Shown here: one piece after another, positions 16,283-24,668 of the stretch
How positions within the stretch are numbered: position 1 is the stretch's first letter
Layout: each line of letters starts with the position of its first letter
Made by a program: the position numbers and the translations under genes
Origin: an uncultured Pedobacter sp.
GTDB taxonomy: Bacteria > Bacteroidota > Bacteroidia > Sphingobacteriales > Sphingobacteriaceae
Length of the DNA: 64,000 bases
Direction of reading: 5' to 3'
NCBI RefSeq assembly: GCF_913776295.1
Contig: NZ_CAJYOJ010000074.1
Coordinates: 1 to 64,000 of the forward strand
Notes under the pieces: model-generated
Told to the model about the DNA's origin: nothing
What the model saw: the letters and a program-made list of their open reading frames with translations, nothing else
The model's database searches: none

Positions 16283-17422
16283 ATGCATTTTGAATTAAAT
16301 GAAGAACAATTAATGATCCAGCAGGCTGCACGTGATTTTGCGCAGCAAGAATTAAAGCCTGGCGTAATTGAAAGAGATGAACATCAGAAATTTCCGGCCG
16401 AGCAGATCAAAAAACTCGGAGAGCTTGGTTTTCTGGGAATGATGGTGAGTGAAAAATATAATGGAAGCGGACTTGACGCCATTTCTTACGTTTTGGTAAT
16501 GGAAGAGCTTTCTAAAATAGATGCTTCTGCATCTGTAGTGGTTTCGGTAAATAACTCATTGGTTTGTTATGGTTTAGAAGCCTATGGCACTGAAGCCCAA
16601 AAGGAAAAATATTTAAAGCCCCTGGCCGCTGGTGAAAAAATTGGCGCTTTCTGTTTGTCGGAGCCCGAAGCCGGGTCTGACGCCACCTCGCAACGAACAA
16701 CAGCCGAAGATAAAGGAGATTATTATCTGCTTAATGGGACCAAAAACTGGATTACCAATGGAAGTACTGCATCAACTTACCTGGTTATTGCACAAACCCA
16801 TCCTGAATTGAAGCATAAAGGTATAAATGCTTTTATTGTTGAGAAAGGAATGGAAGGTTTTACGATTGGGCCAAAAGAAAATAAACTCGGCATCCGTGGA
16901 TCTGATACCCACTCATTGATGTTTAATGACGTTAAAGTGCCAAAAGAAAACAGGATTGGTGAAGATGGTTTCGGGTTCAAATTTGCGATGAAAACATTAG
17001 AGGGGGGAAGGATCGGTATTGCTGCACAGGCTTTGGGCATTGCACAGGGTGCTTTTGAGCTGGCTACACAATATGCCAAAGAGCGTAAATCATTCGGGAA
17101 ACCGATTGCTGAACATCAGGCTATTGCTTTTAAGCTGGCTGATATGGCTACGCAGATAGAGGCAGCAAGGCTGTTGGTTTATAAGGCTGCCTGGCTAAAA
17201 GATCAGGGTTTGCCTTATACCAAGGCAGGTTCTATGGCAAAACTTTATGCTTCAAAAGTGGCTATGGATGTAACCGTAGAAGCGGTACAGATACACGGTG
17301 GTTATGGTTTTGTGAAGGAATACCATGTGGAACGTTTAATGCGCGATGCTAAAATTACCCAGATTTATGAAGGGACATCTGAAATCCAGAAAATGGTGAT
17401 TTCAAGAGAAGTGATTCGTTAG
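16283..17422 (+). CDS. Acyl-CoA dehydrogenase
   Basis: 379 residues, the length of short/branched-chain acyl-CoA dehydrogenases. It is an FAD enzyme introducing the alpha-beta double bond in fatty-acid or branched-chain amino-acid breakdown. CLSEPEAGSDATS and NGTKNWITNG are the flavin and substrate signatures. YEGTSEIQKMVISREV at the C-terminus carries the Glu expected to act as catalytic base in butyryl/short-chain types. Chain-length preference cannot be settled by reading. The gene is single, with its own promoter and a hairpin after it. A role in Leu/Ile/Val breakdown with the aminotransferase at 2.8 kb is possible but not shown. Confidence 0.92.
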   Translation: MHFELNEEQLMIQQAARDFAQQELKPGVIERDEHQKFPAEQIKKLGELGFLGMMVSEKYNGSGLDAISYVLVMEELSKIDASASVVVSVNNSLVCYGLEAYGTEAQKEKYLKPLAAGEKIGAFCLSEPEAGSDATSQRTTAEDKGDYYLLNGTKNWITNGSTASTYLVIAQTHPELKHKGINAFIVEKGMEGFTIGPKENKLGIRGSDTHSLMFNDVKVPKENRIGEDGFGFKFAMKTLEGGRIGIAAQALGIAQGAFELATQYAKERKSFGKPIAEHQAIAFKLADMATQIEAARLLVYKAAWLKDQGLPYTKAGSMAKLYASKVAMDVTVEAVQIHGGYGFVKEYHVERLMRDAKITQIYEGTSEIQKMVISREVIR

Positions 17423-17436
17423 TTTTCAGTTATCGA

Positions 17437-17476
17437 TTTTCAGTTGGCAGTTTGATTGAAAACTGCCAACCGAAAA
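17437..17476. terminator. Hairpin between convergent genes
   Basis: Perfect 11-bp stem GTTGGCAGTTT/AAACTGCCAAC (17443-17470) with flanking TTTTCA and GAAAAC arms. It can serve the acyl-CoA dehydrogenase and the holin-family gene from both sides. It resembles other intergenic hairpins of the window based on GTTGNCA. Confidence 0.65.
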
Positions 17477-17481
17477 CTGAA

Positions 17482-17826
17482 TTATTCCTTCTCTCCCGCA
17501 ACAGCACTAAATACTGCCTTAATCAAAGCAACCACAATTGCTAAAAATGCTGCAGCAATAAAGCCCGAAGTATTGAAAGATGTCATCATGTTATCAACCA
17601 GTAAAATCATTAAAACAGTGATGATAAATGATACCAGCCCCAAGGTTAAGAAATTGATCGGAAAGGTTAATAGCCTGAGGATAAACCCGATTGTTGCATT
17701 TGCCAGTGCAATCAGTACCGAAGCGATAATGGCATTTCCGAAGCCATCAATACTTACCCCGGGCACCAGTTTGGCGCCTATAAAAAATGCCAGTCCTGTT
17801 AAAAGGATTTCGATAATAAATCTCAT
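17482..17826 (-). CDS. Phage-holin-4_2 family membrane protein
   Basis: 114 residues with four hydrophobic helices, matching the small membrane family called mycobacterial 4 TMS phage holin (Phage_holin_4_2). PGVSIDGFGNAIIASVLIALAN and LLTFPINFLTLGLVSF follow the family pattern; the latter contains the helix-turn LTLG. Despite the name, these are chromosomal housekeeping membrane proteins and no phage genes are near. The function is unknown. Its ATG is only 17 bases from that of the divergent lipoprotein gene. Confidence 0.83.
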   Translation of the reverse strand: MRFIIEILLTGLAFFIGAKLVPGVSIDGFGNAIIASVLIALANATIGFILRLLTFPINFLTLGLVSFIITVLMILLVDNMMTSFNTSGFIAAAFLAIVVALIKAVFSAVAGEKE

Positions 17827-17843
17827 AATTGTTATTTTTATAA

Positions 17844-18275
17844 ATGTTTAAATACTATTTTATCTGTTCGGTTATGTTTTGGGTTTCCATATCCTTGTTT
17901 TCATGTTCGAATAGAAACAAAAAACCAGTCATTAAGTTTTCGGGAGATAGTGCTTCTGTAATCATTAAGAATATTGATGAGGCAAGCCTTTTGCAGGTTA
18001 AAAATGCTTATCAGGGTAAAGCTGATACGACGAATATCATCTCGGTTTTGGTCAGGCCAGGTGATCTGGATAGTATCCAGGATGAGCAGGAAGTGCCTGG
18101 GGAAATTAAAATATCCGGCGATTCGCTCGTGTTTAGGCCCGATCAGCCTTTTTTAAAAGGTAAGGAATATCGGGTAGAAAGTTACATTGGGGTAAAATTT
18201 GCGACCATTGGTGATCTGGTTATGGGAAAGGGTAGACAGAACTTAAAGGCACAGCAGCAAACACTTAGACGGTAA
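17844..18275 (+). CDS. Small lipoprotein of unknown function
   Basis: 143 residues. A hydrophobic N-terminus ends in ISLFSCSNRNKK, a lipobox-like site with Cys near residue 21, so the mature part is probably membrane-anchored in the periplasm. The rest has alternating short strands (VIIKNIDEASLLQV, ISVLVRPGDLDS, EIKISGDSLVFRP) that read like an Ig/beta-sandwich fold. I recognise no family. It is divergent from the holin-family gene with almost no intergenic space, so its promoter must lie inside that gene. Confidence 0.65.
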   Translation: MFKYYFICSVMFWVSISLFSCSNRNKKPVIKFSGDSASVIIKNIDEASLLQVKNAYQGKADTTNIISVLVRPGDLDSIQDEQEVPGEIKISGDSLVFRPDQPFLKGKEYRVESYIGVKFATIGDLVMGKGRQNLKAQQQTLRR

Positions 18276-18302
18276 TAATTAGCATAATAATTCGTGTGGG
18301 TG

Positions 18303-18333
18303 TTTGATTTTTTGTAAAAAATTACTACATTTG
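18303..18333 (+). promoter_or_regulatory. Consensus promoter of rimP-nusA-infB
   Basis: TTTG (18303-18306), 19 bases, TACATTTG (18326-18333): a full match to the Bacteroidota -33/-7 promoter. The leader to rimP is about 60 bases and contains a GAGAAGGGGACAATGTCCCC segment; GGGGACA/TGTCCCC is a perfect 7-bp inverted repeat that could fold near the start codon. Confidence 0.8.
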
Positions 18334-18396
18334 CATCGTAATCGAAGAAAAGAGAAGGGGACAATGTCCCCTTTTTCTATGAAATCAGGTTAAAAT

Positions 18397-18861
18397 ATGC
18401 AGGTAGAAAAGAGAGTTGCAGCCCTCGTAGAGGAAAAAATTGCAGATCGGCCAGAACTGTTTTTGGTTGATGTGAAAATGTTGCCAAACAATAAACTGAT
18501 TATTCATGTTGATGGCGACGAAGGTATTAGCATACAGGATTGTGTAGCCATAAGCAGGCATGTTGGTTTTCATCTTGAAGAGGAAAATGCAATAGATCAG
18601 GCTTATAATTTAGAGGTTTCTTCGCCGGGTGTTGGCGAACCTTTGAAATTAATCCGCCAGTACAATAAAAATGTTGGCCGTACGGTAAGCATCAGATTGA
18701 AAGAAGGATCTAAGAAAGAAGGGAAACTGCTGGCGGTTACAGAAAATAATCTCCTGATTGAAGAATCGGTTAAAGAAAAAGGGAAAAAGGCGGTAGCAAT
18801 TCAGACAGATGTTCCGTTTAATGATATATTAGAAACAAGTGTGTTAATTTCATTTAAGTAA
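18397..18861 (+). CDS. rimP: Ribosome maturation factor RimP
   Basis: 154 residues. It helps assemble the 30S subunit. The N-terminal domain has LFLVDVKMLPNNKLIIHVDGD and SIQDCVAISR, then LEVSSPGVGEPL, the most conserved RimP motif. The C-terminal SH3-like domain follows from about residue 90 (TVSIRLKEGSKKEGKL). It is the first gene of the rimP-nusA-infB operon, one base from nusA. Confidence 0.94.
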   Translation: MQVEKRVAALVEEKIADRPELFLVDVKMLPNNKLIIHVDGDEGISIQDCVAISRHVGFHLEEENAIDQAYNLEVSSPGVGEPLKLIRQYNKNVGRTVSIRLKEGSKKEGKLLAVTENNLLIEESVKEKGKKAVAIQTDVPFNDILETSVLISFK

Positions 18862-18862
18862 A

Positions 18863-20107
18863 ATGAGTACTACAACAATTAATTTGATCGACTCTTTTCA
18901 AGAGTTCAAAGATTTCAAAAATATAGATCGCCCAACGGTGATCAGTGTGCTGGAAGAGGTTTTTCGTAGCATGTTGCGTAAAAAATACGGAACAGACGAA
19001 AACTGTGATGTTATTGTGAACCCTGATAACGGGGATTTAGAGATCTGGAGAACAAGAAAAGTGATGGAGGATGGATTTTCTGAGGATGATGATTTAGAGA
19101 TCGAACTTGCTGATGTACACAAACTGGATCCTACTCTAGAAGTTGGCGATGATTATATTGAGCAGATCACTTTAGAAAGCTTCGGCCGCAGAGCAATCCT
19201 AGCTGCACGCCAAACACTCGTTTCTAAAGTGTTGGAATTAGAGAAAGATGAAATTTTCAAAAAATATAAAGATCGTGTTGGTGAAATTGTAACCGGCGAG
19301 GTTTATCAGGTTTGGAAGAAGGAAACGTTGGTTTTAGATGATGAAGGTAACGAACTTTTAATGCCTAAAACCGAGCAGATTCCTGCTGATTATTTCAAAA
19401 AAGGAGATTCTGTAAGAGCAGTAATCTCTAAGGTAGAAATGATCAATGCCAATCCGAAGATTATTATTTCGAGAACTGCACCAGAATTTTTACAACGCCT
19501 GTTCGAGCAGGAAGTTCCGGAAATTTTCGACGGTTTGATTACCATTAAAAAGATTGTTCGTGAGCCGGGAGAGCGTGCCAAAGTTGCGGTTGAATCGTAC
19601 GATGACCGTATCGATCCGGTAGGAGCATGTGTGGGTATGAAAGGATCACGTATCCATGGAATCGTTCGCGAATTGAAAAACGAAAATATTGATGTGATTA
19701 ACTTCACTAATAATATTTCGTTATACATCACCCGTGCATTGAGCCCGGCTAAAATCACGTCTATCAAATTGGATGATGAAACCAAACATGCATCGGTTTA
19801 TCTAAAACCAGATCAGGTTTCATTGGCCATCGGACGTGGCGGACACAACATCAAACTGGCTGGTAAATTAACTGGTTATGAAATTGATGTATACCGTGAA
19901 GCAGGTGAAGAAAGCGATGAGGATGTGGATTTAGAAGAATTCTCAGATGAGATTGATAGCTGGATTATTGATGAATTAAAGGCTATCGGGTGCGATACTG
20001 CTAAGAGTGTTTTAGCACTTACAGTAGAAGATTTGGTAAAACGCACCGACTTAGAAGAAGAAACCATTAAGGAAGTGGTTCAGATTTTACAGTCAGAATT
20101 TGAATAA
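18863..20107 (+). CDS. nusA: Transcription termination/antitermination factor NusA
   Basis: 414 residues. It binds RNA polymerase and nascent RNA to control pausing, termination and antitermination. The N-terminal polymerase-binding domain is about 1-130, the S1 domain about 135-200 (GEIVTGEVYQVWKK). Two KH domains follow, with CVGMKGSRIHGIVREL and AIGRGGHNIKLAGKLTGY. An acidic linker leads to a C-terminal helix-hairpin-helix segment (AIGCDTAKSVLALTVEDLV) in place of the E. coli acidic repeats. Starts one base after rimP ends. Confidence 0.96.
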   Translation: MSTTTINLIDSFQEFKDFKNIDRPTVISVLEEVFRSMLRKKYGTDENCDVIVNPDNGDLEIWRTRKVMEDGFSEDDDLEIELADVHKLDPTLEVGDDYIEQITLESFGRRAILAARQTLVSKVLELEKDEIFKKYKDRVGEIVTGEVYQVWKKETLVLDDEGNELLMPKTEQIPADYFKKGDSVRAVISKVEMINANPKIIISRTAPEFLQRLFEQEVPEIFDGLITIKKIVREPGERAKVAVESYDDRIDPVGACVGMKGSRIHGIVRELKNENIDVINFTNNISLYITRALSPAKITSIKLDDETKHASVYLKPDQVSLAIGRGGHNIKLAGKLTGYEIDVYREAGEESDEDVDLEEFSDEIDSWIIDELKAIGCDTAKSVLALTVEDLVKRTDLEEETIKEVVQILQSEFE

Positions 20108-20167
20108 GTGGTGTAATTGCCAAATAAACACTACTTTTGTTTTATTATAAAAAATAACAGGAGCTAA

Positions 20168-23100
20168 ATGTCAGACGACAAACCAATCATTTTAATTAAA
20201 GCTATTAAAGAACTTAATATAGGCATGGGTACAGCCGTTGAGTTTTTAAACAAAAAGGGCTTCTCTGCCGAGAAGAGTCCTATGTTTAAACTTACGGGTG
20301 AGATGTATAATGCCTTGTTAAAAGAGTATCAGGGAGATAAGATCGTAAGAGAAGAAGCCAAACAAATAGTGATTGGTAAAATACGTCGCGACGAGCCTGA
20401 AACTGAAAAGCCAGTAGAAGCGCCGAAGAAAAATGCCGATTTTGAGAAAAATGAGGAGATTTTAATTAAAAATGCTCAATCATTTACCCCTCCGGTAGAA
20501 AAACCAAAGGCTGTAGAAACGCCTAAGGCTGAAGCGCCAACACCAGCACCTGCGGCAGCAGTAGAGCCAGTAAAAGAAAATAAAGGGGAAGAAACCGGAT
20601 TACCTGGGGTTAAAATTGTAGGAAAGATCGATTTAAATGATCTTAATCCGAAAACACGTCCGGCTAAAAAAGAGGAAACACCTGTTGTGCCTGCGCCTGT
20701 TGCAGAACCGGCAGTGGTTAAAGCACCAGAACCTGTAAAGCCGGTAGAGCAGCCTAAAGCGGAGGAAAAACCGTTTGAGGTTAAAAAAGAAGAAACTCCT
20801 GTTGCGTCGGCCCCAGTTGCAGAAACACCAGTTGCAAAACCAGCTGGGCCTGTAAAACCAGCTGAACAGCCTAAAGCCGAAGAGAAACCAGCTGAAGCAA
20901 AACCAGCGAGCAACGAGCCTGAAGTAATTAAAGCGCGTACCGTTAAATTAACAGGTCCGAACATTATTGGTAAAATTGTTTTACCAACAACGCCGGATAG
21001 AAGAAACGGTCCGGTAGCATCATCTAGTGATAGTGAAGCTGCTAAACGTAAGCGTAAACGCAAGAAAACCCCGGGAGCACCCGGACAACCAGGTCAACAA
21101 GGCGGTCAGGGCCAGCAAGGGCAACATAATCCTGCAGGTGCACCAGGTCAGCCCCGCCAACCTTATCAGGGCAACAGGCCAGGTGGTGGTACGCCCTACC
21201 AGGGTAACAGGCCAGCCGGACAGGGTGGTACGCCATATCAGGGAAATAGAAATAACAATAACAGGCCAGGTTTCCAAAATAGAAATGCTACACCAAGCGG
21301 ACCTAAAGAAGAACCTACTGAAAAAGAAATTCAAGATCAGATCAAAGCAACACTTGCCCGTTTAAGTGGTGCAGGTAAATCTGGTAAATTTGCGCAACGG
21401 GCTAAACTTCGTCGTCAGAAACGTGATGATGTTGCCTTTAATGCCGAGGAAGCAGCAAATGAGCTTGAATCACAATCGAAAATATTAAAAGTAACAGAAT
21501 TTGTTACAGCTAATGAGTTAGCGAACATGATGGACGTACCGGTTACCAAAATTATTGGTACTTGTATGAGCCTGGGCATGTTTGTTTCCATTAATCAACG
21601 TTTAGATGCTGAAACCTTAACCATCGTTGCCGATGAGTTTGGTTATGAAATTCAATTCATAAAACCAGATGAAGAGGAAGACAATGTAATTGAGGAAGAA
21701 GATGACGAGGCCGATTTAATTGAAAGAGCTCCGGTTGTAACGATCATGGGTCACGTCGATCACGGTAAAACCTCATTACTGGATTATATCCGTAAAGCAA
21801 ATGTGGTAGCTGGTGAGGCCGGTGGTATTACCCAGCACATTGGTGCCTACATGGTAACTACGCCTTCAGGTAAAAAAGTAACTTTCTTAGATACTCCAGG
21901 TCACGAAGCCTTTACGGCGATGCGTGCACGTGGTGCCAAGGCAGCCGATATTGCCATTATTGTTATCGCTGCGGATGATGCAGTGATGCCTCAAACAAAA
22001 GAGGCCATTAACCACGCACAGGCAGCAGGCGTTCCATTGGTATTTGCTTTTACTAAAGTAGATAAACCAGGTGCCAATGCAGATAAGGTAAGAGAGCAGT
22101 TATCGGTGATGAATATCCTGGTTGAAGATTGGGGTGGTAAATATCAATCGCAGGAAATTTCAAGTAAAAGCGGCTTAAATGTTGACTTGCTTTTAGATAA
22201 GGTATTATTAGAGGCTGAATTATTAGAACTGAAAGCCAATCCTAATAAACGTGCTACAGGTACGGTAATCGAATCTGCATTAGATAAAGGACGCGGTATT
22301 GTAACTACCGTATTGGTTCAGGGTGGTACCCTAAAAGTTGGAGATCCAATTTTGGCAGGTAGCTACAGCGGGCGTGTAAAAGCGTTAACCAATGAGCGTG
22401 GTGCTAAAGTTCATTCAGCAGGCCCATCACAACCCGTACAGGTTTTGGGTATGCAGGGTGCGCCTACAGCGGGTGATCGTTTCAACGCCTTAGAGAGTGA
22501 AACTGAGGCACGTGATATTGCAAACAAACGGATGCAGTTACAACGTGAACAGGGCTTACGTACACAGAAACACATTACTCTAGATGAGATTGGTCGTCGT
22601 TTGGCAATCGGTAACTTTAAAGAACTTAATATCATTGTTAAAGGTGATGTGGATGGTTCTATCGAAGCGTTATCAGATTCATTATTGAAACTGTCTACCG
22701 AGCAAATCCAGATCAATATTATCAGTAAAGGTGTTGGTCAGATTTCAGAATCCGATGTATTGTTAGCTTCAGCTTCAGATGCGATTATTATCGGTTTCCA
22801 GGTGCGTCCGTCAACAGGTGCGCGTAAACTGGCAGAAGCTGAGCAAATTGATATCCGTTTATATTCTATCATTTACGATGCGATCAATGAGATTAAATCG
22901 GCAATGGAAGGTATGTTGGATCCTGAATTTGAAGAGAAAATTGTGGCTAATGTGGAGATTCGTGAAACATTCAAGATCACCAAAGTGGGTACCATTGCAG
23001 GTTGTATGGTACTGGATGGTAAAATTACCCGTAACAGCAAAATCCGCGTAGTACGCGATGGTGTGGTAATTTACACTGGTGAGCTGGCCTCATTGAAACG

Positions 23101-23230
23101 CTTTAAAGATGATGTAAAAGAAGTATCGAAAGGTTACGAATGTGGTTTAAATATTCAGAACTTTAACAATATCGAAGTTGGCGATATTGTAGAAGCTTAC
23201 GAACAGGTTGAAGTAGCAAGAAAGCTTTAA
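20168..23230 (+). CDS. infB: Translation initiation factor IF-2
   Basis: 1020 residues. A GTPase that places fMet-tRNA on the 30S subunit. A short IF2_N-like helix opens the protein. Residues about 80-375 are a low-complexity region rich in Pro, Ala, Glu, Lys and then Gly, Gln, Asn, with near-duplicate units (two EETPV...QPKAEEKP blocks and repeated TPYQGNR). The IF2_N domain (ANELANMMDVPVTKI) follows. The G domain has GHVDHGKTS, DTPGHEAF and TKVD. Domains II-IV run to the C-terminus (NVEIRETFKITKVGTIAGC). The disordered region is long but normal for Bacteroidota. Confidence 0.96.
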   Translation: MSDDKPIILIKAIKELNIGMGTAVEFLNKKGFSAEKSPMFKLTGEMYNALLKEYQGDKIVREEAKQIVIGKIRRDEPETEKPVEAPKKNADFEKNEEILIKNAQSFTPPVEKPKAVETPKAEAPTPAPAAAVEPVKENKGEETGLPGVKIVGKIDLNDLNPKTRPAKKEETPVVPAPVAEPAVVKAPEPVKPVEQPKAEEKPFEVKKEETPVASAPVAETPVAKPAGPVKPAEQPKAEEKPAEAKPASNEPEVIKARTVKLTGPNIIGKIVLPTTPDRRNGPVASSSDSEAAKRKRKRKKTPGAPGQPGQQGGQGQQGQHNPAGAPGQPRQPYQGNRPGGGTPYQGNRPAGQGGTPYQGNRNNNNRPGFQNRNATPSGPKEEPTEKEIQDQIKATLARLSGAGKSGKFAQRAKLRRQKRDDVAFNAEEAANELESQSKILKVTEFVTANELANMMDVPVTKIIGTCMSLGMFVSINQRLDAETLTIVADEFGYEIQFIKPDEEEDNVIEEEDDEADLIERAPVVTIMGHVDHGKTSLLDYIRKANVVAGEAGGITQHIGAYMVTTPSGKKVTFLDTPGHEAFTAMRARGAKAADIAIIVIAADDAVMPQTKEAINHAQAAGVPLVFAFTKVDKPGANADKVREQLSVMNILVEDWGGKYQSQEISSKSGLNVDLLLDKVLLEAELLELKANPNKRATGTVIESALDKGRGIVTTVLVQGGTLKVGDPILAGSYSGRVKALTNERGAKVHSAGPSQPVQVLGMQGAPTAGDRFNALESETEARDIANKRMQLQREQGLRTQKHITLDEIGRRLAIGNFKELNIIVKGDVDGSIEALSDSLLKLSTEQIQINIISKGVGQISESDVLLASASDAIIIGFQVRPSTGARKLAEAEQIDIRLYSIIYDAINEIKSAMEGMLDPEFEEKIVANVEIRETFKITKVGTIAGCMVLDGKITRNSKIRVVRDGVVIYTGELASLKRFKDDVKEVSKGYECGLNIQNFNNIEVGDIVEAYEQVEVARKL

Positions 23231-23251
23231 TTAGTTTAAGAGATTTGAAAT

Positions 23252-23282
23252 AAGGTGGCTCCAAAATGAGCCACTTTTTTTA
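23252..23282 (+). terminator. Terminator of the rimP-nusA-infB operon
   Basis: AAGGTGGCTC and GAGCCACTT flank a six-base loop, followed by a run of T residues, about 25 bases after the infB stop. Confidence 0.88.
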
Positions 23283-23298
23283 TGGCAATAAAAATTGT

Positions 23299-23394
23299 TA
23301 TCTTAAAAATATCGGATAATTTTTAGTTTGTATCTTAAAAATATCGGATAATTTTTAGTTTTTATCTTAAAATTATCGATATTTTTGTTTGATA
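23299..23394 (+). repeat. Three tandem 32-bp operator-like repeats
   Basis: Units at 23299-23330, 23331-23362 and 23363-23394 each start TATCTTAAAA. The first two differ only in the last base; the third diverges in its second half. Each of the first two contains a 25-bp imperfect palindrome from CTTAAAAAT to ATTTTTAG centred on ATCGGAT (10 of 12 pairs match). The third unit contains the -7 box of the downstream gene. The 32-bp period is about three helical turns, which would put bound dimers on the same DNA face. A partial copy (TATCTTAAAAATAT) lies at 24665-24678, after the gene. Confidence 0.8.
23380..23387 (+). promoter_or_regulatory. -7 box of the AAA/DUF4143 gene inside repeat 3
   Basis: TATTTTTG matches TAnnTTTG fully. 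Transcription would start near 23391, after a possible TTG start codon at 23389, so translation should begin at the ATG at 23398 or 23404. Confidence 0.6.
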
Positions 23395-23403
23395 GTTATG
23401 TTT

Positions 23404-24636
23404 ATGGAAAGGTCAAGAGCTTTAGAATCATTAAAAAACCACTTAGGTAAACCTCAGCACACCATTATTATAGGGCCAAGGCAGATCGGCAAAACTACAC
23501 TTGTTAAGCAATTGGCGGAGCAGTTAGAGCAGGCTAATGAATTGGTTTATTTTCTGACTTTCGAAGATCCTGCTATTTTAGAAGCTGTAAATGGTCATGC
23601 TGAAAATATCTTTAATTATACATTATTGCTAGGTGATGTTCCTGCAGATAAAAGATTATATATTATTATCGATGAGGTTCAGTATGCAAAAGACCCCAGT
23701 AATTTTTTAAAGCTTTTGTATGATAAGTATTCGCCAAAATTAAAAATCATCGCTACGGGCAGCAGCGCTTTTTACATTGATAAAAGTTTTAAGGATAGTT
23801 TAGCGGGGAGAAAAAAGGTATTTGAATTTTTTCCTTTGGCCTTTGATGAGTTTCTCCATTTTAAAGGTGAGAATGGCTTAATTACCGAGTGGGAACAAAT
23901 GAAAAAACGAGTTACTTACCAGGGATTACAGCGTAGCCGTATAAATGTGCTGTTCGATGAATATTTGATTTACGGTGGTTATCCTGCTGTTGTTTTGGCA
24001 GATACAGAACAAGAGAAGCAGGACATGCTCAAAGAACTTGTAAATAGTTATATGAAAAAAGATGCTTTGGAAGCAGGTATTAAGGAAGAGCTTAAGTTTT
24101 TTCAGCTGGCCAGACTGTTAGCCGATCAAACTGGCAATCTGCTCAATAACAATGAATTGGGCAATACCCTGCAGATGGCCGGTTCTACAGTAGAAAATTA
24201 TATTTACCTGATGCAAAAAACGTTCATTGTTCAGTTGCTTTCTCCATTTTACGGTAATGTTCGGAAAGAGCTAACTAAAATGCCAAAGGTTTATTTCAAT
24301 GATAACGGCTTGCGTAACGCATTGTTAAATAATTTTTCGAAGTTAAATGAGAGGGCTGACAAAGGCGAATTGTTGGAGAATTATGTTTATTGCAGGTTAA
24401 GGCAATTGTATGATACTGATCGTTTGCATTTTTGGCGTACGGCTGACGGTAACGAAGTGGATTTTGTGGTACAAGAGCAATTAAAGAAAGGCCTTGCCTA
24501 TGAGGTTAAATATAATGATGTTCAGTTTAAACCTAACAAGTATAAGAAATTTATAGAAGCATATCCTGACTTCAGTTTGACATGTGTTTGTAAGTTGATT
24601 ACCAAAGAAGATTCAATAGAAGCGATTCGGCTATAG
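23404..24636 (+). CDS. AAA ATPase with DUF4143 C-terminal domain
   Basis: About 410 residues. The N-terminal P-loop ATPase has GPRQIGKTTLVKQ (Walker A) and YIIIDEVQY (Walker B), with the sensor-like IATGSSAF. ALAGRKKVFEF-like sequence (here SLAGRKKVFEFFPL) is typical of AAA_14/DUF4143 proteins. The C-terminal domain holds FWRTADGNEVDFVV...YEVKY, a PD-(D/E)xK nuclease-like core (E-V-D then E-V-K). These proteins are widespread and usually of unknown role; links to DNA repair or mobile elements are only suspected. I prefer the ATG at 23404 (MERSRAL). The upstream triple repeat suggests tight control. Confidence 0.82.
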   Translation: MERSRALESLKNHLGKPQHTIIIGPRQIGKTTLVKQLAEQLEQANELVYFLTFEDPAILEAVNGHAENIFNYTLLLGDVPADKRLYIIIDEVQYAKDPSNFLKLLYDKYSPKLKIIATGSSAFYIDKSFKDSLAGRKKVFEFFPLAFDEFLHFKGENGLITEWEQMKKRVTYQGLQRSRINVLFDEYLIYGGYPAVVLADTEQEKQDMLKELVNSYMKKDALEAGIKEELKFFQLARLLADQTGNLLNNNELGNTLQMAGSTVENYIYLMQKTFIVQLLSPFYGNVRKELTKMPKVYFNDNGLRNALLNNFSKLNERADKGELLENYVYCRLRQLYDTDRLHFWRTADGNEVDFVVQEQLKKGLAYEVKYNDVQFKPNKYKKFIEAYPDFSLTCVCKLITKEDSIEAIRL

Positions 24637-24668
24637 CTTGCTAACCATAAGGTCGTGAAAATGCTATC

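Noticed and set aside
17482..17826. Holin-family gene considered as a prophage remnant
   Set aside because: The family is a chromosomal membrane family despite its name, and no other phage gene is near.
20476..21063. 195-codon minus-strand frame inside infB
   Set aside because: Antisense shadow of the Pro/Ala-rich IF-2 region; composition is entirely explained by the repeats on the plus strand.
23299..23394. Tandem repeats considered as a CRISPR array
   Set aside because: The units are directly adjacent with no spacers, only three copies, and there are no cas genes.
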